DNA from: an uncultured Verrucomicrobiota bacterium
Lineage (GTDB): Bacteria > Verrucomicrobiota > Kiritimatiellia > RFP12 > UBA1067
Length of the DNA: 57,442 bases
Reading direction: 5' to 3'
Assembly (NCBI GenBank): GCA_947305775.1
Contig: CAMZEN010000011.1
Location: forward strand, 1 to 57,442
Shown: positions 1-9,693 of the stretch, in pieces
Layout: the number at the start of each line of letters is the position of its first letter
Position numbering within the stretch: position 1 is the first letter of the stretch
Translations under genes and position numbers: made by a program
Notes under the pieces: generated by a model
The model's input: the letters and a program-made list of their open reading frames with translations, nothing else
Told to the model about the DNA's origin: nothing
The model's database searches: none

Positions 1-2115
1 TACGCTGCGAAGGGAAGCGAATCGTTTTCTGCAGAGCAGCCCTCTATCGCAGGGGTGTACGTTGCGAGGTTCACGGTTGATGGGACGGACGACTGGTCTG
101 GACTGGAAGATGACGTGGAATTCTCCGTCACTGAGAAACCGGATGATCCCGAACGAGGGCCGGAAGATCCCGACTTTATACTTTGGCCTGATGATGAGAG
201 TTTTGATGGCTCTAGCGCGTGGGTATACGACGGATGGATAATGGATGCTGACTCTGGTGTTCTTGTTGGAACGCTTCAGATCAAGACCGCAAAAATGAAG
301 TCTAACACAGGGAAGTTCTCCGTCAAAGCGACAGTGAAGGACGGGAACGCAAAGTCATGGAGCTATAAGAATGGAGTAGGAGACGCGGAAAGCGGAAGCG
401 TTACTGGCCTTTCCTGCTCTACCAAAGGGGTGGCGGTTAATTCGTTCGATGTCAAGCTGGGCAAGAACGGCATGTCTGGCAAATGGGGCCGTTTTGAGAT
501 AATAGGTGCGCGTAATGGAATGGGTGCGTCGACAGACGCAATGAAGAGAGCGCTAGATAAACTTTACAAGCGCAGTTGGACGGTTGTCTTTACAAACGGT
601 CTCGGCAAGACGCGACTTGTTTTGGCTGTCGGCGCCAAGGGCGCAACGACGATAACTGGAACCATAGCGGCTAATTACACCGCGAAGTGTAAAGTGCAAG
701 CGGTTATGGGACACGATGCCATTTATATTCCATACTTGGCGAATGTCAAGCGCGGAACTGATGTGTTTCACGCAAACATGCTTCTGAAGATTCCAGGCGT
801 TGAAGACGGTTCGTTTGAGGCCCACAACTCAAGCTTTGGGGTTCTTGTCGCTGCAGGCGAGCCAAAGACAGACTCTCTTGGCGAAATCGTGTATCATGAG
901 GGCACCGCAGCCGAGAGCAGTGCTGAGTACAGCGGCATCGTAACTGTGGACGATCTTGCGTATCCGGTAAAGTTCTCGGCCAAGGGACTTCCGTCGGGAC
1001 TCAAGATCAACTCTACAACTGGCGAGATATACGGAACTCCTAAGAAGCCTGGCGTATATCTGGTGACGATCACTGTAACAAGCGTGGCAAACTCGAATGT
1101 CAAGGCGACGACTTCCATAGAATTCAATATCGCCAATTTCGTGGATGCGTTGATACCGGTAAAGGATTCCTATGGAGAGTATCGCGTAGGCGTGAAGGTT
1201 TATGAGGAACTGGCTGCTGTGGCAGATGGATGCAAAGTCAGCGGACTGCCGGCAGGTCTTAAGTTTACGACCAAGAAGACAACTGACAAGGTCTACGGTT
1301 TTGGCGAAATCCCGGCGTTCACACTGTATGGCATTCCTACGAAGACCGCGACCAATACGGTCTACTTCAAGAAGACGGTGTCGCAGAAGAATGCCTCCGG
1401 AAAGACCGTGAAGTCAAAGCATCAGGCCACTTCTACGTTCCGGGTGGCTGCGATGGACCCTTGGGCTATCGGTTCCTTCAATGGTGTTGCCGTTGCCGAA
1501 GATGGAGCCGTATGCGGGCTGATGCCTGAGGTTGATGTCGCGAAGGGCGGCAATATGTCCGGAAGCATCATCGTCGACGATCAAGAGCTTGCTCTCGTTT
1601 CCTCCGCATACGATCGCTATGATGCGGATTCCGCTTCATATGAGGCAACCATTACATGCAAGGGCGCTGGCGGCACATTTACCGGTCACCTGACCGTAAG
1701 CGCGGAGAAGCTTGATGGCTTTACGCGTGGCGTAATGATGAGTGATGTGGACGGCTTGTATGCTTGGCAGAATCTTTGGAAGTCGGAACCGTTGAAGACT
1801 CTCTCCAAGCTGTTTGTCGGCAAAACGCTTACGCACAACATGAAATTCGATGGTGGCGATGTCGCTTTGACGATTAGCGTTGGAGCATCCGGGGCTGTTG
1901 CCGTGGACGGCAGGTTTATGCTTGCGAACAATGCGGTGTACTCCGCCTCGTGCACCACAACGCTTATACCGGACGAGGACGGCTACGTTTTGTTTGTGCA
2001 CTTCCCGCCCAAGGCGACCAGCGCTCTGAACTTTACGGGCTTTTCCGCAGGGATATCGCTTGTCTGGAATGGCTCAAACTTCGTCGTGGCATCTGTCGAC
2101 CAATCCATCGAATGA
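1..2115 (+). CDS. Exported putative-Ig domain protein, 5' truncated by the window
   Basis: The frame is open from the first base with no start that must be used, so the true start lies upstream; 704 residues are visible. Around genome position 960-1090 it carries a typical putative-Ig (He_PIG) signature: a GLPSGLKIN stretch, then TTGEIYGTP, then a VYLVTITVTS strand. A second, weaker copy (SGLPAGLKF ... LYGIPTK) follows near 1240-1340. The rest is rich in Ser, Thr, Gly and Lys with alternating beta-strand character, as in large cell-surface or autotransported proteins. No catalytic motif is visible. Its last four bases overlap the next gene (coaE) by ATGA, which may only reflect compact packing. 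Function unknown; a surface adhesin or binding role is inference. Confidence 0.75.
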   Translation, partial: YAAKGSESFSAEQPSIAGVYVARFTVDGTDDWSGLEDDVEFSVTEKPDDPERGPEDPDFILWPDDESFDGSSAWVYDGWIMDADSGVLVGTLQIKTAKMKSNTGKFSVKATVKDGNAKSWSYKNGVGDAESGSVTGLSCSTKGVAVNSFDVKLGKNGMSGKWGRFEIIGARNGMGASTDAMKRALDKLYKRSWTVVFTNGLGKTRLVLAVGAKGATTITGTIAANYTAKCKVQAVMGHDAIYIPYLANVKRGTDVFHANMLLKIPGVEDGSFEAHNSSFGVLVAAGEPKTDSLGEIVYHEGTAAESSAEYSGIVTVDDLAYPVKFSAKGLPSGLKINSTTGEIYGTPKKPGVYLVTITVTSVANSNVKATTSIEFNIANFVDALIPVKDSYGEYRVGVKVYEELAAVADGCKVSGLPAGLKFTTKKTTDKVYGFGEIPAFTLYGIPTKTATNTVYFKKTVSQKNASGKTVKSKHQATSTFRVAAMDPWAIGSFNGVAVAEDGAVCGLMPEVDVAKGGNMSGSIIVDDQELALVSSAYDRYDADSASYEATITCKGAGGTFTGHLTVSAEKLDGFTRGVMMSDVDGLYAWQNLWKSEPLKTLSKLFVGKTLTHNMKFDGGDVALTISVGASGAVAVDGRFMLANNAVYSASCTTTLIPDEDGYVLFVHFPPKATSALNFTGFSAGISLVWNGSNFVVASVDQSIE

Positions 2116-2636
2116 AGCGTGTCGCTATAACCGGCGGCATCGCCTGCGGCAAATCCCTCGTGGCCAAGCTGATGAGGGACATGGGTTTCGCGACCGTCGA
2201 TGCGGACGACATAGCCCATGAACTCATCCCAGCCGACGAACGCGCGCGCCTTGCGAAAGTCGTTTTTCGAGATCCCGCCCTGCGCAAGGCCCTTGAGTCT
2301 CGGCTCCATCCTCAGATTCGGCAAAGGATATCTGAATTCATTTGCGCTTCGCCAGGAGCCATTGCGATAATACCACTCCTCTTCGAAGTGCATTGGGACG
2401 GAGATTATGATATAATATGTTGCGTCACGTCTGAAAAGGAGACCCAAATCTCCAGGATGGTGACGACGCGTGGCTACACGCGCGACGAGGCCGAAGCCCG
2501 AATTGCGGCGCAGATGCCGCTGTCGGAGAAGGCTGCGAAATCCCACTATGTGATTGCCAACAACGGATCGGTCGACGATCTTCACAAGGCGGTCGCGCAG
2601 TTTGCGGAGTGGCTGGGCTCTCAGAGCCACTGTTAA
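2112..2636 (+). CDS. coaE: Dephospho-CoA kinase (short form)
   Basis: This 174-residue protein should phosphorylate the 3'-hydroxyl of dephospho-CoA with ATP, the last step of coenzyme A synthesis in the cytosol. It begins MKRVAITGGIACGKS, with the P-loop at residues 8-15, followed by the conserved VDADDIAHEL segment and the LHPQI motif. The C-terminal part (REGYT-like RGYTRDEAEARIAAQMP and the YVIANNGS segment) matches the family well. The start at 2112 was chosen because the P-loop must be near the N-terminus; longer in-frame extensions overlap the upstream gene. It is shorter than the usual roughly 200 residues because the segment between HEL and the VF.D..LR.ALE region is nearly absent. 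It overlaps the upstream gene by ATGA and is followed by rho after 15 bases. Confidence 0.9.
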   Translation: MKRVAITGGIACGKSLVAKLMRDMGFATVDADDIAHELIPADERARLAKVVFRDPALRKALESRLHPQIRQRISEFICASPGAIAIIPLLFEVHWDGDYDIICCVTSEKETQISRMVTTRGYTRDEAEARIAAQMPLSEKAAKSHYVIANNGSVDDLHKAVAQFAEWLGSQSHC

Positions 2637-2651
2637 AAGGAGAATTAGACA

Positions 2652-4226
2652 ATGTCAGAAGAACTTGACGTCTTCGCCGGAGCGCTTGGTTCCGGCGCAA
2701 AACCTGCACAAGAGGTGCCGGCAGAAGAAGTTGCAGCGGATCCTGTTGCGGCCTCGGCGCTGCCGCAACGTCCTGTAAAGAAGTATCATGCAGGCAGAAA
2801 GCAGTTTCAGCGCCAGCAGCAGAAGAACAATTCGCCGATCAGAGGCGCGAATGGAGAGGTGTCGGTAAATCCTCTGCTTAATGCGCCGCTGCCGCCAGAG
2901 CAAAAGGCTCAGGAGCCCGAGGCGGCGGCGAATCCCAACCGGAATCCTGAACTGCCCGAGTATCGCCTTGCTGATATACAGACATGGACCGCGCCGCAGA
3001 TTGTTGAGCGCATGATGCCCGGCGCCGATCCTGAGGAGTTGGGCACATACCGCAAGCACGAACTCATATTCGCGGCCATCAGGACATATCTGAAGAACGG
3101 CGGCGCCGTGTTTGCGTCTGGATGCCTTGAGATCATGCGCGAGGGCCACGGCTTTCTGCGTTCGGCCAAGAACAACTTCCTGGCGTACCCTGAGGATGTG
3201 TTCGTCACGCAGCAGCAAATCCGCCGCCATGCCCTCAGGACCGGTGACGTTGTGGAGGGCCCGATACGCGACCCACGCGATCGCGACCGCTTCTTCTGCC
3301 TTGGCGGAGCCACACTGGTGAATGGCAAGGAGCCGTCGGTTGCGGCGCGAGTCATTCATTTCGAAAACCTCGTTCCGACCTTTCCGACCCGCCGCATAAT
3401 ACTTGAGACGGACCCGACGGAGTTCTCAACGCGCGTCGTCGACATGTTCACGCCGATCGGGTTCGGTCAGCGCGGTCTCATCGTCGCGCCGCCGCGCGTC
3501 GGCAAGACGGTTCTTCTCCAGAAGATGGCGAACGCCATCACCAAGAACCATCCCGATGCCATCCTTATCGTGCTGCTTGTCGATGAACGCCCCGAAGAAG
3601 TCACCGACATGCAGCGCAACACCAAGGCAATGGTCCTTTCGTCAACGTTCGATGAAGAGCCGCAGCACCATGTGAACGTCGCGGAGATGGTCATAGAGAT
3701 GTCCAAGCGCCAGGTCGAGAACGGCAGGGACGTCGTCATACTTCTCGATTCCATCACACGTCTTGCGAGAGCCTACAACACGGTGCAACCGCACTCCGGC
3801 AAGATCCTTACCGGCGGTGTCGATGCGCTGGCGCTCCACAGGCCCAAGCGTTTCTTCGGCGCGGCACGCAACATTGAGGGCGGCGGTTCCCTTACGATAA
3901 TTGCGACCGGTCTTGTGGATACCGGTTCCAGAATGGACGAGGTGATCTTCGAGGAGTTCAAGGGCACAGGCAACATGGAGCTTGTTCTCGATCGCGGCCT
4001 TGCCGACAAGAGGATATTCCCTGCGATAGATATCGACAAGTCCGGAACAAGAAAGGAGGATCTGCTCCTTGACCCCGTCGAGCTTGAAAAGACCTGGAGC
4101 CTCAGGCGCGTCCTTTCCGACGTCGGCCCAGAGTCGGCCATGAAGAGCGTCCTGAATTCCCTCAAGAAGACCAAATCCAATCCTGAGTTCCTCCTTGCTC
4201 TAGACTTGAAGAATCTCGGTCACTGA
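2652..4226 (+). CDS. rho: Transcription termination factor Rho
   Basis: This 524-residue protein is the hexameric RNA-dependent ATPase that terminates transcription. Residues 1-105 are a low-complexity extension rich in Pro, Ala, Gln and Lys, typical of Rho proteins longer than the 419-residue E. coli form. The cold-shock RNA-binding domain lies near residues 155-235 (EGHGFLR ... [11 protein letters not shown]). The Walker A motif APPRVGKT is at about 279-286 and the Walker B region [16 protein letters not shown] is near 360. The R-loop and arginine-finger region ([20 protein letters not shown]) is intact. An AAAGGAG ribosome site lies 9 bases before the ATG. The stop overlaps the uvrA start by one base (TGATG), suggesting translational coupling. 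Confidence 0.97.
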   Translation: MSEELDVFAGALGSGAKPAQEVPAEEVAADPVAASALPQRPVKKYHAGRKQFQRQQQKNNSPIRGANGEVSVNPLLNAPLPPEQKAQEPEAAANPNRNPELPEYRLADIQTWTAPQIVERMMPGADPEELGTYRKHELIFAAIRTYLKNGGAVFASGCLEIMREGHGFLRSAKNNFLAYPEDVFVTQQQIRRHALRTGDVVEGPIRDPRDRDRFFCLGGATLVNGKEPSVAARVIHFENLVPTFPTRRIILETDPTEFSTRVVDMFTPIGFGQRGLIVAPPRVGKTVLLQKMANAITKNHPDAILIVLLVDERPEEVTDMQRNTKAMVLSSTFDEEPQHHVNVAEMVIEMSKRQVENGRDVVILLDSITRLARAYNTVQPHSGKILTGGVDALALHRPKRFFGAARNIEGGGSLTIIATGLVDTGSRMDEVIFEEFKGTGNMELVLDRGLADKRIFPAIDIDKSGTRKEDLLLDPVELEKTWSLRRVLSDVGPESAMKSVLNSLKKTKSNPEFLLALDLKNLGH

Positions 4227-7006
4227 TGGATATAGAGATAAAGAACGCCCGGATGCACAACCTGCGCGGAATCGATGTTACGATTCCGCGCAATTCCCTT
4301 ACTGTGGTGACGGGCTTGTCGGGGAGCGGAAAGTCCACTCTTGCCTTTGACACGCTGTACGCCGAGGGTCAGCGGCGCTATGTGGAGTCGCTTTCGGCCT
4401 ACGCCCGGCAGTTTCTGGATCGGATGCGCAAGCCGGAGGTCGACAAGATAGAGGGCTTGTCGCCGGCGATCTCGATAGAGCAGCATACGACCGGCGGCAA
4501 TCCACGTTCGATCGTCGCCACGGTCACCGAGATACACGACTACCTTCGAATCCTGTATGGATCCGCCGCGACTCCTCATTGCCCGAAATGCGGCAAGGAG
4601 GTCCACCGCCAGAGCGCGGAGCAAATAGTGGACGCCATACTTTCCGCGGCAAAGGGAAAGATCGTCATATATGCTCCTGTCGTAAAGGGCAAGAAGGGGT
4701 GCCATGAAGAGGTCTTCGCCTCGATCAAGCGGAACGGCTTTGCCAGAGTGCGCATTGACGGTGCGATGCGTTCGGTTGACGAGCTCCCCGAACTGGACAG
4801 GAAGAAGCCGCACAACATCGACATAGTCGTGGACCGCCTTGCGGCGCCATGCGAAAGGACTCGTCTTACGGATTCTGTGGAGCTTGCGCTCAAGCAGGGC
4901 GGCGGCATGCTTTATGTGGAATCTCTGGAGAGCCGTAGCGAGACGGTCTATTCAGAACTGAACGCCTGCGTAGACTGCGGCATATCTTTCGATGAACTAA
5001 AGCCGCGGTCGTTTTCGTTCAACTCGCCGTTTGGCGCATGTCCGAAATGCGCCGGCCTTGGCCAGATATACTATTTCGACGAAGACCTTGTCGTTCCTGA
5101 CAGGTCGCTGCCGCTCAGGGAGTGCATACATCCATGGAGACGTGCAGGGCACAATGCGATCATGTACTACAACGCCCTCCTGGAGCAGATCGCCAAACAG
5201 TATGGCGTCGATCTCGACACGCCCTACGAGAAGCTTCCGGTGAAGTTCCGCACGAACCTGATGCATGGCTTCAAGGACGATCTGGTCCTGCCGTGGCGTC
5301 GCGAAGACCGGCCTTTCGAGGGGGTTCTCGCTACTCTCCAAAGACGTCTCGATGAAGCGGAGGACGACGAGACGCGCCAGAAATGGGAGGCTTACCAGAG
5401 TTTCCGCACTTGTCCCGAATGCCGCGGAATGCGCCTAAAGCCTGCATCACGCGCCGCGACCGTCGCCGGCAAGACTATAGTCGAGGTCATGGCGATGCCG
5501 ATACGAACGGCGCTTGAGTTCTTTAAGACGGTCCCAAAGTTCGCAGGCCTTGGCGATGTGCTTGCCGAGATCATGAAGCGGCTCCAGTTCCTGCTGGATG
5601 TCGGGCTGGACTATCTTACGCTCGACCGCGCATCGGCAACGCTTTCCGGCGGCGAGATGCAGCGCATTCGCCTTGCAACTCAGATCGGCAGCGGTCTTAC
5701 CGGCGTTCTGTATGTGCTGGATGAGCCGACGATCGGCCTTCATCCGCGAGACAACGAGCGTCTGATCGGCACACTGAAGGACCTTCGCGATCGCGGGAAC
5801 ACGGTTGTGATTGTCGAGCACGACGAAGAGATGATGCGTGCGTCGGATTGGATTGTCGATCTCGGCCCGGGCGCAGGGCGGGAGGGCGGCCGGTTGATGT
5901 ATCAAGGTCCGTTCAACGGTCTTCTCAAGGCGCAGTCCCTGACGGCCGATTACCTGGCTGGACGAAAGAAGGTGGTCGCCCTCGCCGCCGATTCCGCGCC
6001 GGCGGAAAGACGGTCGCGGCAAGCCAAGCGCTTCATTACGATATCGGGCTGCAGCGAGCACAACCTGAAGAACATAACAGTCAACATACCGATCGGTTCC
6101 TTCACGGTCGTTACGGGCGTGTCGGGGAGCGGGAAGTCCACGCTTGTGGATGAGACGCTCAAGCGAGCGCTCATGAAGCACTTCTATCATGCCAAGGCCG
6201 TGCCGGGCAAGTATCGGAAGCTTACCGGCATCGACCAGCTCGACAAGGTCATTGAGATCGACCAGTCCCCCATTGGCCGCACGCCGCGCTCCAACCCAGC
6301 GACATACGTCGGCTTCTTTTCGGAGATTCGCGAGCTGTTTGCCCAGACAGAGTCCGCGAAGGCGCGCGGGTACACGGCGGGGCGGTTCTCGTTCAACGTC
6401 AAGGGAGGTCGCTGCGAGGTTTGTGGCGGCGACGGCTTGCGAAAGCTCGAGATGAGTTTCCTGCCGGACGTGTACGTAACATGCGAACAGTGCGGCGGAC
6501 GCAGATTCAACGCCGAGACGCTTGAGGTCACCTATGGCGGAAAGAACATCGCCGATGTCCTCGAAATGACGGTCGCCGAGGCTTACGAGTTCTTCGGCAA
6601 GGTGCCTGGCCTTGCCCGCAAGCTCAAAACGCTTGTTGATGTGGGCTTGGGCTACATAGCGCTCGGGCAGTCCGCGACGACCCTTTCCGGCGGCGAGGCG
6701 CAGCGCATAAAGCTCGCCACGGAACTTTCGCGCCGTTCGACCGGCCGGACACTGTATCTTCTGGACGAGCCGACGACCGGTCTTCACTTCGACGATGTCG
6801 CGAAGCTCATGAAGCTTCTCCTCAAGCTGCGCGATCAGGGCAACACCGTCGTGATCATCGAGCACAATGTGGATGTCATGAAATGCGCGGATTGGATAAT
6901 CGACCTTGGCCCAGGCGGAGGAGACGCCGGCGGACACCTCGTTTGTGAAGGCCCGGTCGATATGGTCCGCTCCTGCAAGGCGTCCGTAACCGGGAAATTC
7001 CTATGA
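4226..7006 (+). CDS. uvrA: Excinuclease ABC subunit A
   Basis: This 926-residue protein is the damage-recognition ATPase of nucleotide excision repair, working with UvrB. It has two ABC ATPase halves. The first Walker A (GLSGSGKS) is at residues 30-37 and the second (GVSGSGKS) is near residue 631; both halves carry LSGGE signatures and DEPT Walker B motifs. Zinc-binding cysteine pairs are visible: CPKC in the first half, CVDC ... CPKC before the insertion region, and CEVCGG ... CEQCGG in the second half. Length is normal for the family. The start overlaps the rho stop by one base, and its own end overlaps the next gene by ATGA, so it sits in a continuous coaE-rho-uvrA-deacylase unit. Confidence 0.97.
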   Translation: MDIEIKNARMHNLRGIDVTIPRNSLTVVTGLSGSGKSTLAFDTLYAEGQRRYVESLSAYARQFLDRMRKPEVDKIEGLSPAISIEQHTTGGNPRSIVATVTEIHDYLRILYGSAATPHCPKCGKEVHRQSAEQIVDAILSAAKGKIVIYAPVVKGKKGCHEEVFASIKRNGFARVRIDGAMRSVDELPELDRKKPHNIDIVVDRLAAPCERTRLTDSVELALKQGGGMLYVESLESRSETVYSELNACVDCGISFDELKPRSFSFNSPFGACPKCAGLGQIYYFDEDLVVPDRSLPLRECIHPWRRAGHNAIMYYNALLEQIAKQYGVDLDTPYEKLPVKFRTNLMHGFKDDLVLPWRREDRPFEGVLATLQRRLDEAEDDETRQKWEAYQSFRTCPECRGMRLKPASRAATVAGKTIVEVMAMPIRTALEFFKTVPKFAGLGDVLAEIMKRLQFLLDVGLDYLTLDRASATLSGGEMQRIRLATQIGSGLTGVLYVLDEPTIGLHPRDNERLIGTLKDLRDRGNTVVIVEHDEEMMRASDWIVDLGPGAGREGGRLMYQGPFNGLLKAQSLTADYLAGRKKVVALAADSAPAERRSRQAKRFITISGCSEHNLKNITVNIPIGSFTVVTGVSGSGKSTLVDETLKRALMKHFYHAKAVPGKYRKLTGIDQLDKVIEIDQSPIGRTPRSNPATYVGFFSEIRELFAQTESAKARGYTAGRFSFNVKGGRCEVCGGDGLRKLEMSFLPDVYVTCEQCGGRRFNAETLEVTYGGKNIADVLEMTVAEAYEFFGKVPGLARKLKTLVDVGLGYIALGQSATTLSGGEAQRIKLATELSRRSTGRTLYLLDEPTTGLHFDDVAKLMKLLLKLRDQGNTVVIIEHNVDVMKCADWIIDLGPGGGDAGGHLVCEGPVDMVRSCKASVTGKFL

Positions 7007-8562
7007 CAGTAATCAAAGGCGGAACCATAATCGATGGTTTGGGCAACGATGCGTTTGTCGGCAGCGTTGTGGTTGACGACGATCGCATAGTTGATGTCGT
7101 CCACGGCGACATACAGTCTCAGCAATGCGATACGATCGACGCCAGGGGCTGCCTAGTCACGCCAGGCTTCATCGACGCGCATGCGCACTCCGACGCATAC
7201 CTCGTTGTCGAGCCGGATGCGCCATCCAAGATAACCCAGGGCATAACTACGGAGATCAACGGACAGTGCGGAGGCTCGGTGGCCCCGCGCTACGGCGAGG
7301 CTAGGCTTTCCGGCGACTGGGCTTCGATTCTTGGCGACAGGCTGACTTGGCGATCTCTCGCCGAGTATCGCGAGGTGCTTGCGGCCGCGAAGCCTGCCGT
7401 GAACACGGTCCAGTTCATCGGCCACAACACTCTGCGCTCGTCCGTCGTCGGCTACGCCGCCCGCCAATCCACACCACAAGAGCTAGAGGCGATGGAACGG
7501 CTCCTTGCGCAGTCTTTGGACGAAGGCGGCTGGGGCTTGACGACGGGGCTTATATACCAGCCGGGCAAATATTCGACCAGTGAAGAGGTCGTTGCGCTTG
7601 CCAAGGTGGCGTCCGGGCGCGGCAGATTCTATGCGACCCATATGAGATCCGAGGGCGACGGGATAATCGAGGCGATTGATGAAGTGCTGGCTCTGGTGCG
7701 CGCCACCGGAATCCGCGCCGAGATATCGCATCTCAAGACGAGCGGACGGTGCAACTGGGGCAAGATCGACGCAGTTCTCGAAAAGATCGAGGATGCCGTC
7801 GGCAATGGGTTGCTGCTTGGAAGCGACAGGTATCCGTACTGTGCGGCCGGCACCGACCTCGACGTGCTGCTGCCGGACTGGGCCCAGGAGGGCGCGGCAA
7901 AGGCGGAGTGCGTGCGGCTTGCCGACCCCGCAGCACGAAATCGCATTGAGCGCGAACTTGATCAGTTGGACCGGGATTGGTCCACCGTGATGATCGGTGG
8001 CGTGTGGCACGACGACAACAAGCAATATTCCGGCAGATGCGTCGCCGACATATTGCGCACAGCCGACTCCACGCCGGGACGCGTCATTTGTGCCATTCTT
8101 GAGAAGGACCTGTGCAGGACAGGGGCGTTCTTTTTCGGGATGAGCGAGGAAAACCTCGACAAGATATATTCCCGTAAATGGATAGTGCCGGGGAGCGACG
8201 CGTCGCTTAGGGCTCCGTGGGGGCCGTTGGGCGCCGACCATCCGCACCCGCGCGCCTATGCCACCATGCCGGAGTTCTATAGGCGCGTTAGGGCGTTGGG
8301 CTTTACGCGCGAGGAGACTGTGGCGCGCATGACTTCCGTGCCGGCGCGGCGTTTTGGCATATCTGGACGCGGTGCGATCGTGAAGGGTTCTTTCGCCGAC
8401 ATCGTAGTCTGGCGCGAAGAGGACTTTCGCGCAAAAGCGACGTATCTTGCGCCGCACCAGTTCTCTTCTGGCGTGAAGTGCGTCATGGTGAACGGCTCGG
8501 TTCCGTATATGGACTGTGGCTTTACAGGTGTCAGATCGGGCAGATTCCTCGATCCGGACTGA
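7003..8562 (+). CDS. N-acyl-D-amino-acid deacylase (D-aminoacylase) family
   Basis: This 519-residue amidohydrolase resembles D-aminoacylases, which release free D-amino acids from N-acyl-D-amino acids. The N-terminal beta-sandwich start (VIKGGTIIDGLG) is followed by the metal-binding HAHSD motif (near residue 60) and a conserved NGQCGGS segment, which holds the cysteine ligand position of this family. Later motifs are GRFYATHMRSE, EISHLK, the GSDASLR segment before HPHPRAYATMPEF, and the C-terminal IVVWREEDF ... PHQFSSGVKCVMVNG. Length fits the family. It overlaps uvrA by four bases (ATGA). The exact substrate (D-amino acid, dihydropyrimidine or dipeptide-like) cannot be read from sequence alone. 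Confidence 0.88.
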   Translation: MTVIKGGTIIDGLGNDAFVGSVVVDDDRIVDVVHGDIQSQQCDTIDARGCLVTPGFIDAHAHSDAYLVVEPDAPSKITQGITTEINGQCGGSVAPRYGEARLSGDWASILGDRLTWRSLAEYREVLAAAKPAVNTVQFIGHNTLRSSVVGYAARQSTPQELEAMERLLAQSLDEGGWGLTTGLIYQPGKYSTSEEVVALAKVASGRGRFYATHMRSEGDGIIEAIDEVLALVRATGIRAEISHLKTSGRCNWGKIDAVLEKIEDAVGNGLLLGSDRYPYCAAGTDLDVLLPDWAQEGAAKAECVRLADPAARNRIERELDQLDRDWSTVMIGGVWHDDNKQYSGRCVADILRTADSTPGRVICAILEKDLCRTGAFFFGMSEENLDKIYSRKWIVPGSDASLRAPWGPLGADHPHPRAYATMPEFYRRVRALGFTREETVARMTSVPARRFGISGRGAIVKGSFADIVVWREEDFRAKATYLAPHQFSSGVKCVMVNGSVPYMDCGFTGVRSGRFLDPD

Positions 8563-8565
8563 CGT

Positions 8566-8594
8566 TTGAGGTTTTCGGACGGATGTGGTATAAT
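8566..8594 (+). promoter_or_regulatory. Promoter for ferredoxin / metal exporter unit
   Basis: A TTGAGG -35 box (8566-8571) and a perfect TATAAT -10 box (8589-8594) are separated by 17 bases, just after the deacylase stop. The predicted start lies near 8601, giving a leader of about 70 bases before the ferredoxin gene. Confidence 0.75.
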
Positions 8595-8669
8595 ACTCGT
8601 TGGCAAAAGCATCAGACTACAAAGTCGGACAAATTACAGGTCAAATAACAACAACTAAAGGAGAACAAA

Positions 8670-8840
8670 ATGGCACACAAGATTGCTGCTGACAAGTGCG
8701 TGAGCTGCGGTTGCTGCAAGGATGCATGTCCCGCCGAGGCGATCAGCGAGGGAACTCCCTTCTCGATCGACCCCGACAAGTGCGTAGACTGCGGCGCCTG
8801 CGCGGCGCAGTGCCCGAGTGAAGCTATCTCCCCGGCGTGA
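8670..8840 (+). CDS. 2[4Fe-4S] ferredoxin, 56 aa
   Basis: This 56-residue protein is a bacterial-type dicluster ferredoxin, a small cytosolic electron carrier. Two CxxCxxCxxxCP motifs are clear: Cys10, 13, 16, 20 with Pro21, and Cys38, 41, 44, 48 with Pro49; an extra Cys15 sits inside the first motif. An AAAGGAGA ribosome site lies 6 bases upstream. Its stop overlaps the GTG start of the next gene by four bases, so it is cotranslated with a membrane metal exporter. That pairing is unusual; the redox partner is unknown. Confidence 0.93.
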   Translation: MAHKIAADKCVSCGCCKDACPAEAISEGTPFSIDPDKCVDCGACAAQCPSEAISPA

Positions 8841-9673
8841 TAGAGTTCATTCACGAGACCCTGCTTCTGCTTCCGTTCCTCTTCGGAACGTATTTGGTTC
8901 TTGAGACTTTGGAGGCAAAAGCGGGCGGCGCGCTCGAGCGTTGGCTCGAGCGTGCTCGTTCTGTGGGGCCGTTGGCCGGCGCATTCGCTGGCGCGATTCC
9001 TCAGTGCGGAGTATCCGCCGCCGCCGCGTCGTTCTATGCGGGCGGCGTAATAACGGTTGGCACTCTTCTGGCGGTTTTCCTTTCTACGTCGGACGAGCTT
9101 ATTCCCGTTTTTATTTCCAGGCATATGCCTGTGCCACTTATGGTCAAGATAGTTGCGCTCAAGATATTTTGCGCAATTGTCGTCGGGTTTTTGGCCAATG
9201 GCGTGTTGTCCTTGATGAGAAAGAATCGGCGCGAGGTCTCCGTGGGGGAGCTTTGTGCGCACAGCCACTGCCATTGCCGCGAGCACAAGGGCATACTTGT
9301 GCCGGCTCTCATACATACCGCCGAGATATTCGTTTTCATAGCACTGGTTTCGGGTGCGATAGAGCTTTCGATGCACTACTTGGGCGAGGATTGCCTCAAG
9401 CAGCTCCATCTTACATCCCCGATATTTGGCGAAATCGTGGCCGGGGCCTTGGGCCTCATTCCGAACTGCGCGGTTTCCGTGGCTGGCGCCGAGCTTTACG
9501 CCAGCGGAGCGATGAGCGGCGGTTCCCTGATGGCGAGCTCCTTCACCGGCTCAGGGTTGGGGATTTTGGTGTTGCTTAGGACGAACCGCAACATAAGGGA
9601 AAACATCTGCATAGTGGCCACGATCTATGTGACAGGCGTGCTGCTTGGCGCATTGACCGGTCCATTGCTGTAG
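8837..9673 (+). CDS. Putative multi-spanning heavy-metal exporter (ArsP_2 / putative manganese transporter family)
   Basis: This 278-residue integral membrane protein has at least eight hydrophobic segments. It contains two related half-repeats: GAIPQCGVSAAAASFYAGG near residue 52 and GLIPNCAVSVAGAELYASG near residue 210. These P-x-C-x-x-S motifs are characteristic of the ArsP-like and putative manganese exporter families. A central cytosolic loop carries CAHSHCHCREH, a His/Cys cluster likely to bind metal. The start is GTG at 8837, overlapping the ferredoxin stop; no better start lies downstream before the first membrane segment. The substrate is not determined: manganese, arsenical or another soft metal are possible. 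Confidence 0.8.
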   Translation: MIEFIHETLLLLPFLFGTYLVLETLEAKAGGALERWLERARSVGPLAGAFAGAIPQCGVSAAAASFYAGGVITVGTLLAVFLSTSDELIPVFISRHMPVPLMVKIVALKIFCAIVVGFLANGVLSLMRKNRREVSVGELCAHSHCHCREHKGILVPALIHTAEIFVFIALVSGAIELSMHYLGEDCLKQLHLTSPIFGEIVAGALGLIPNCAVSVAGAELYASGAMSGGSLMASSFTGSGLGILVLLRTNRNIRENICIVATIYVTGVLLGALTGPLL

Positions 9674-9693
9674 AGCAAACAAGGAAACCGTTC

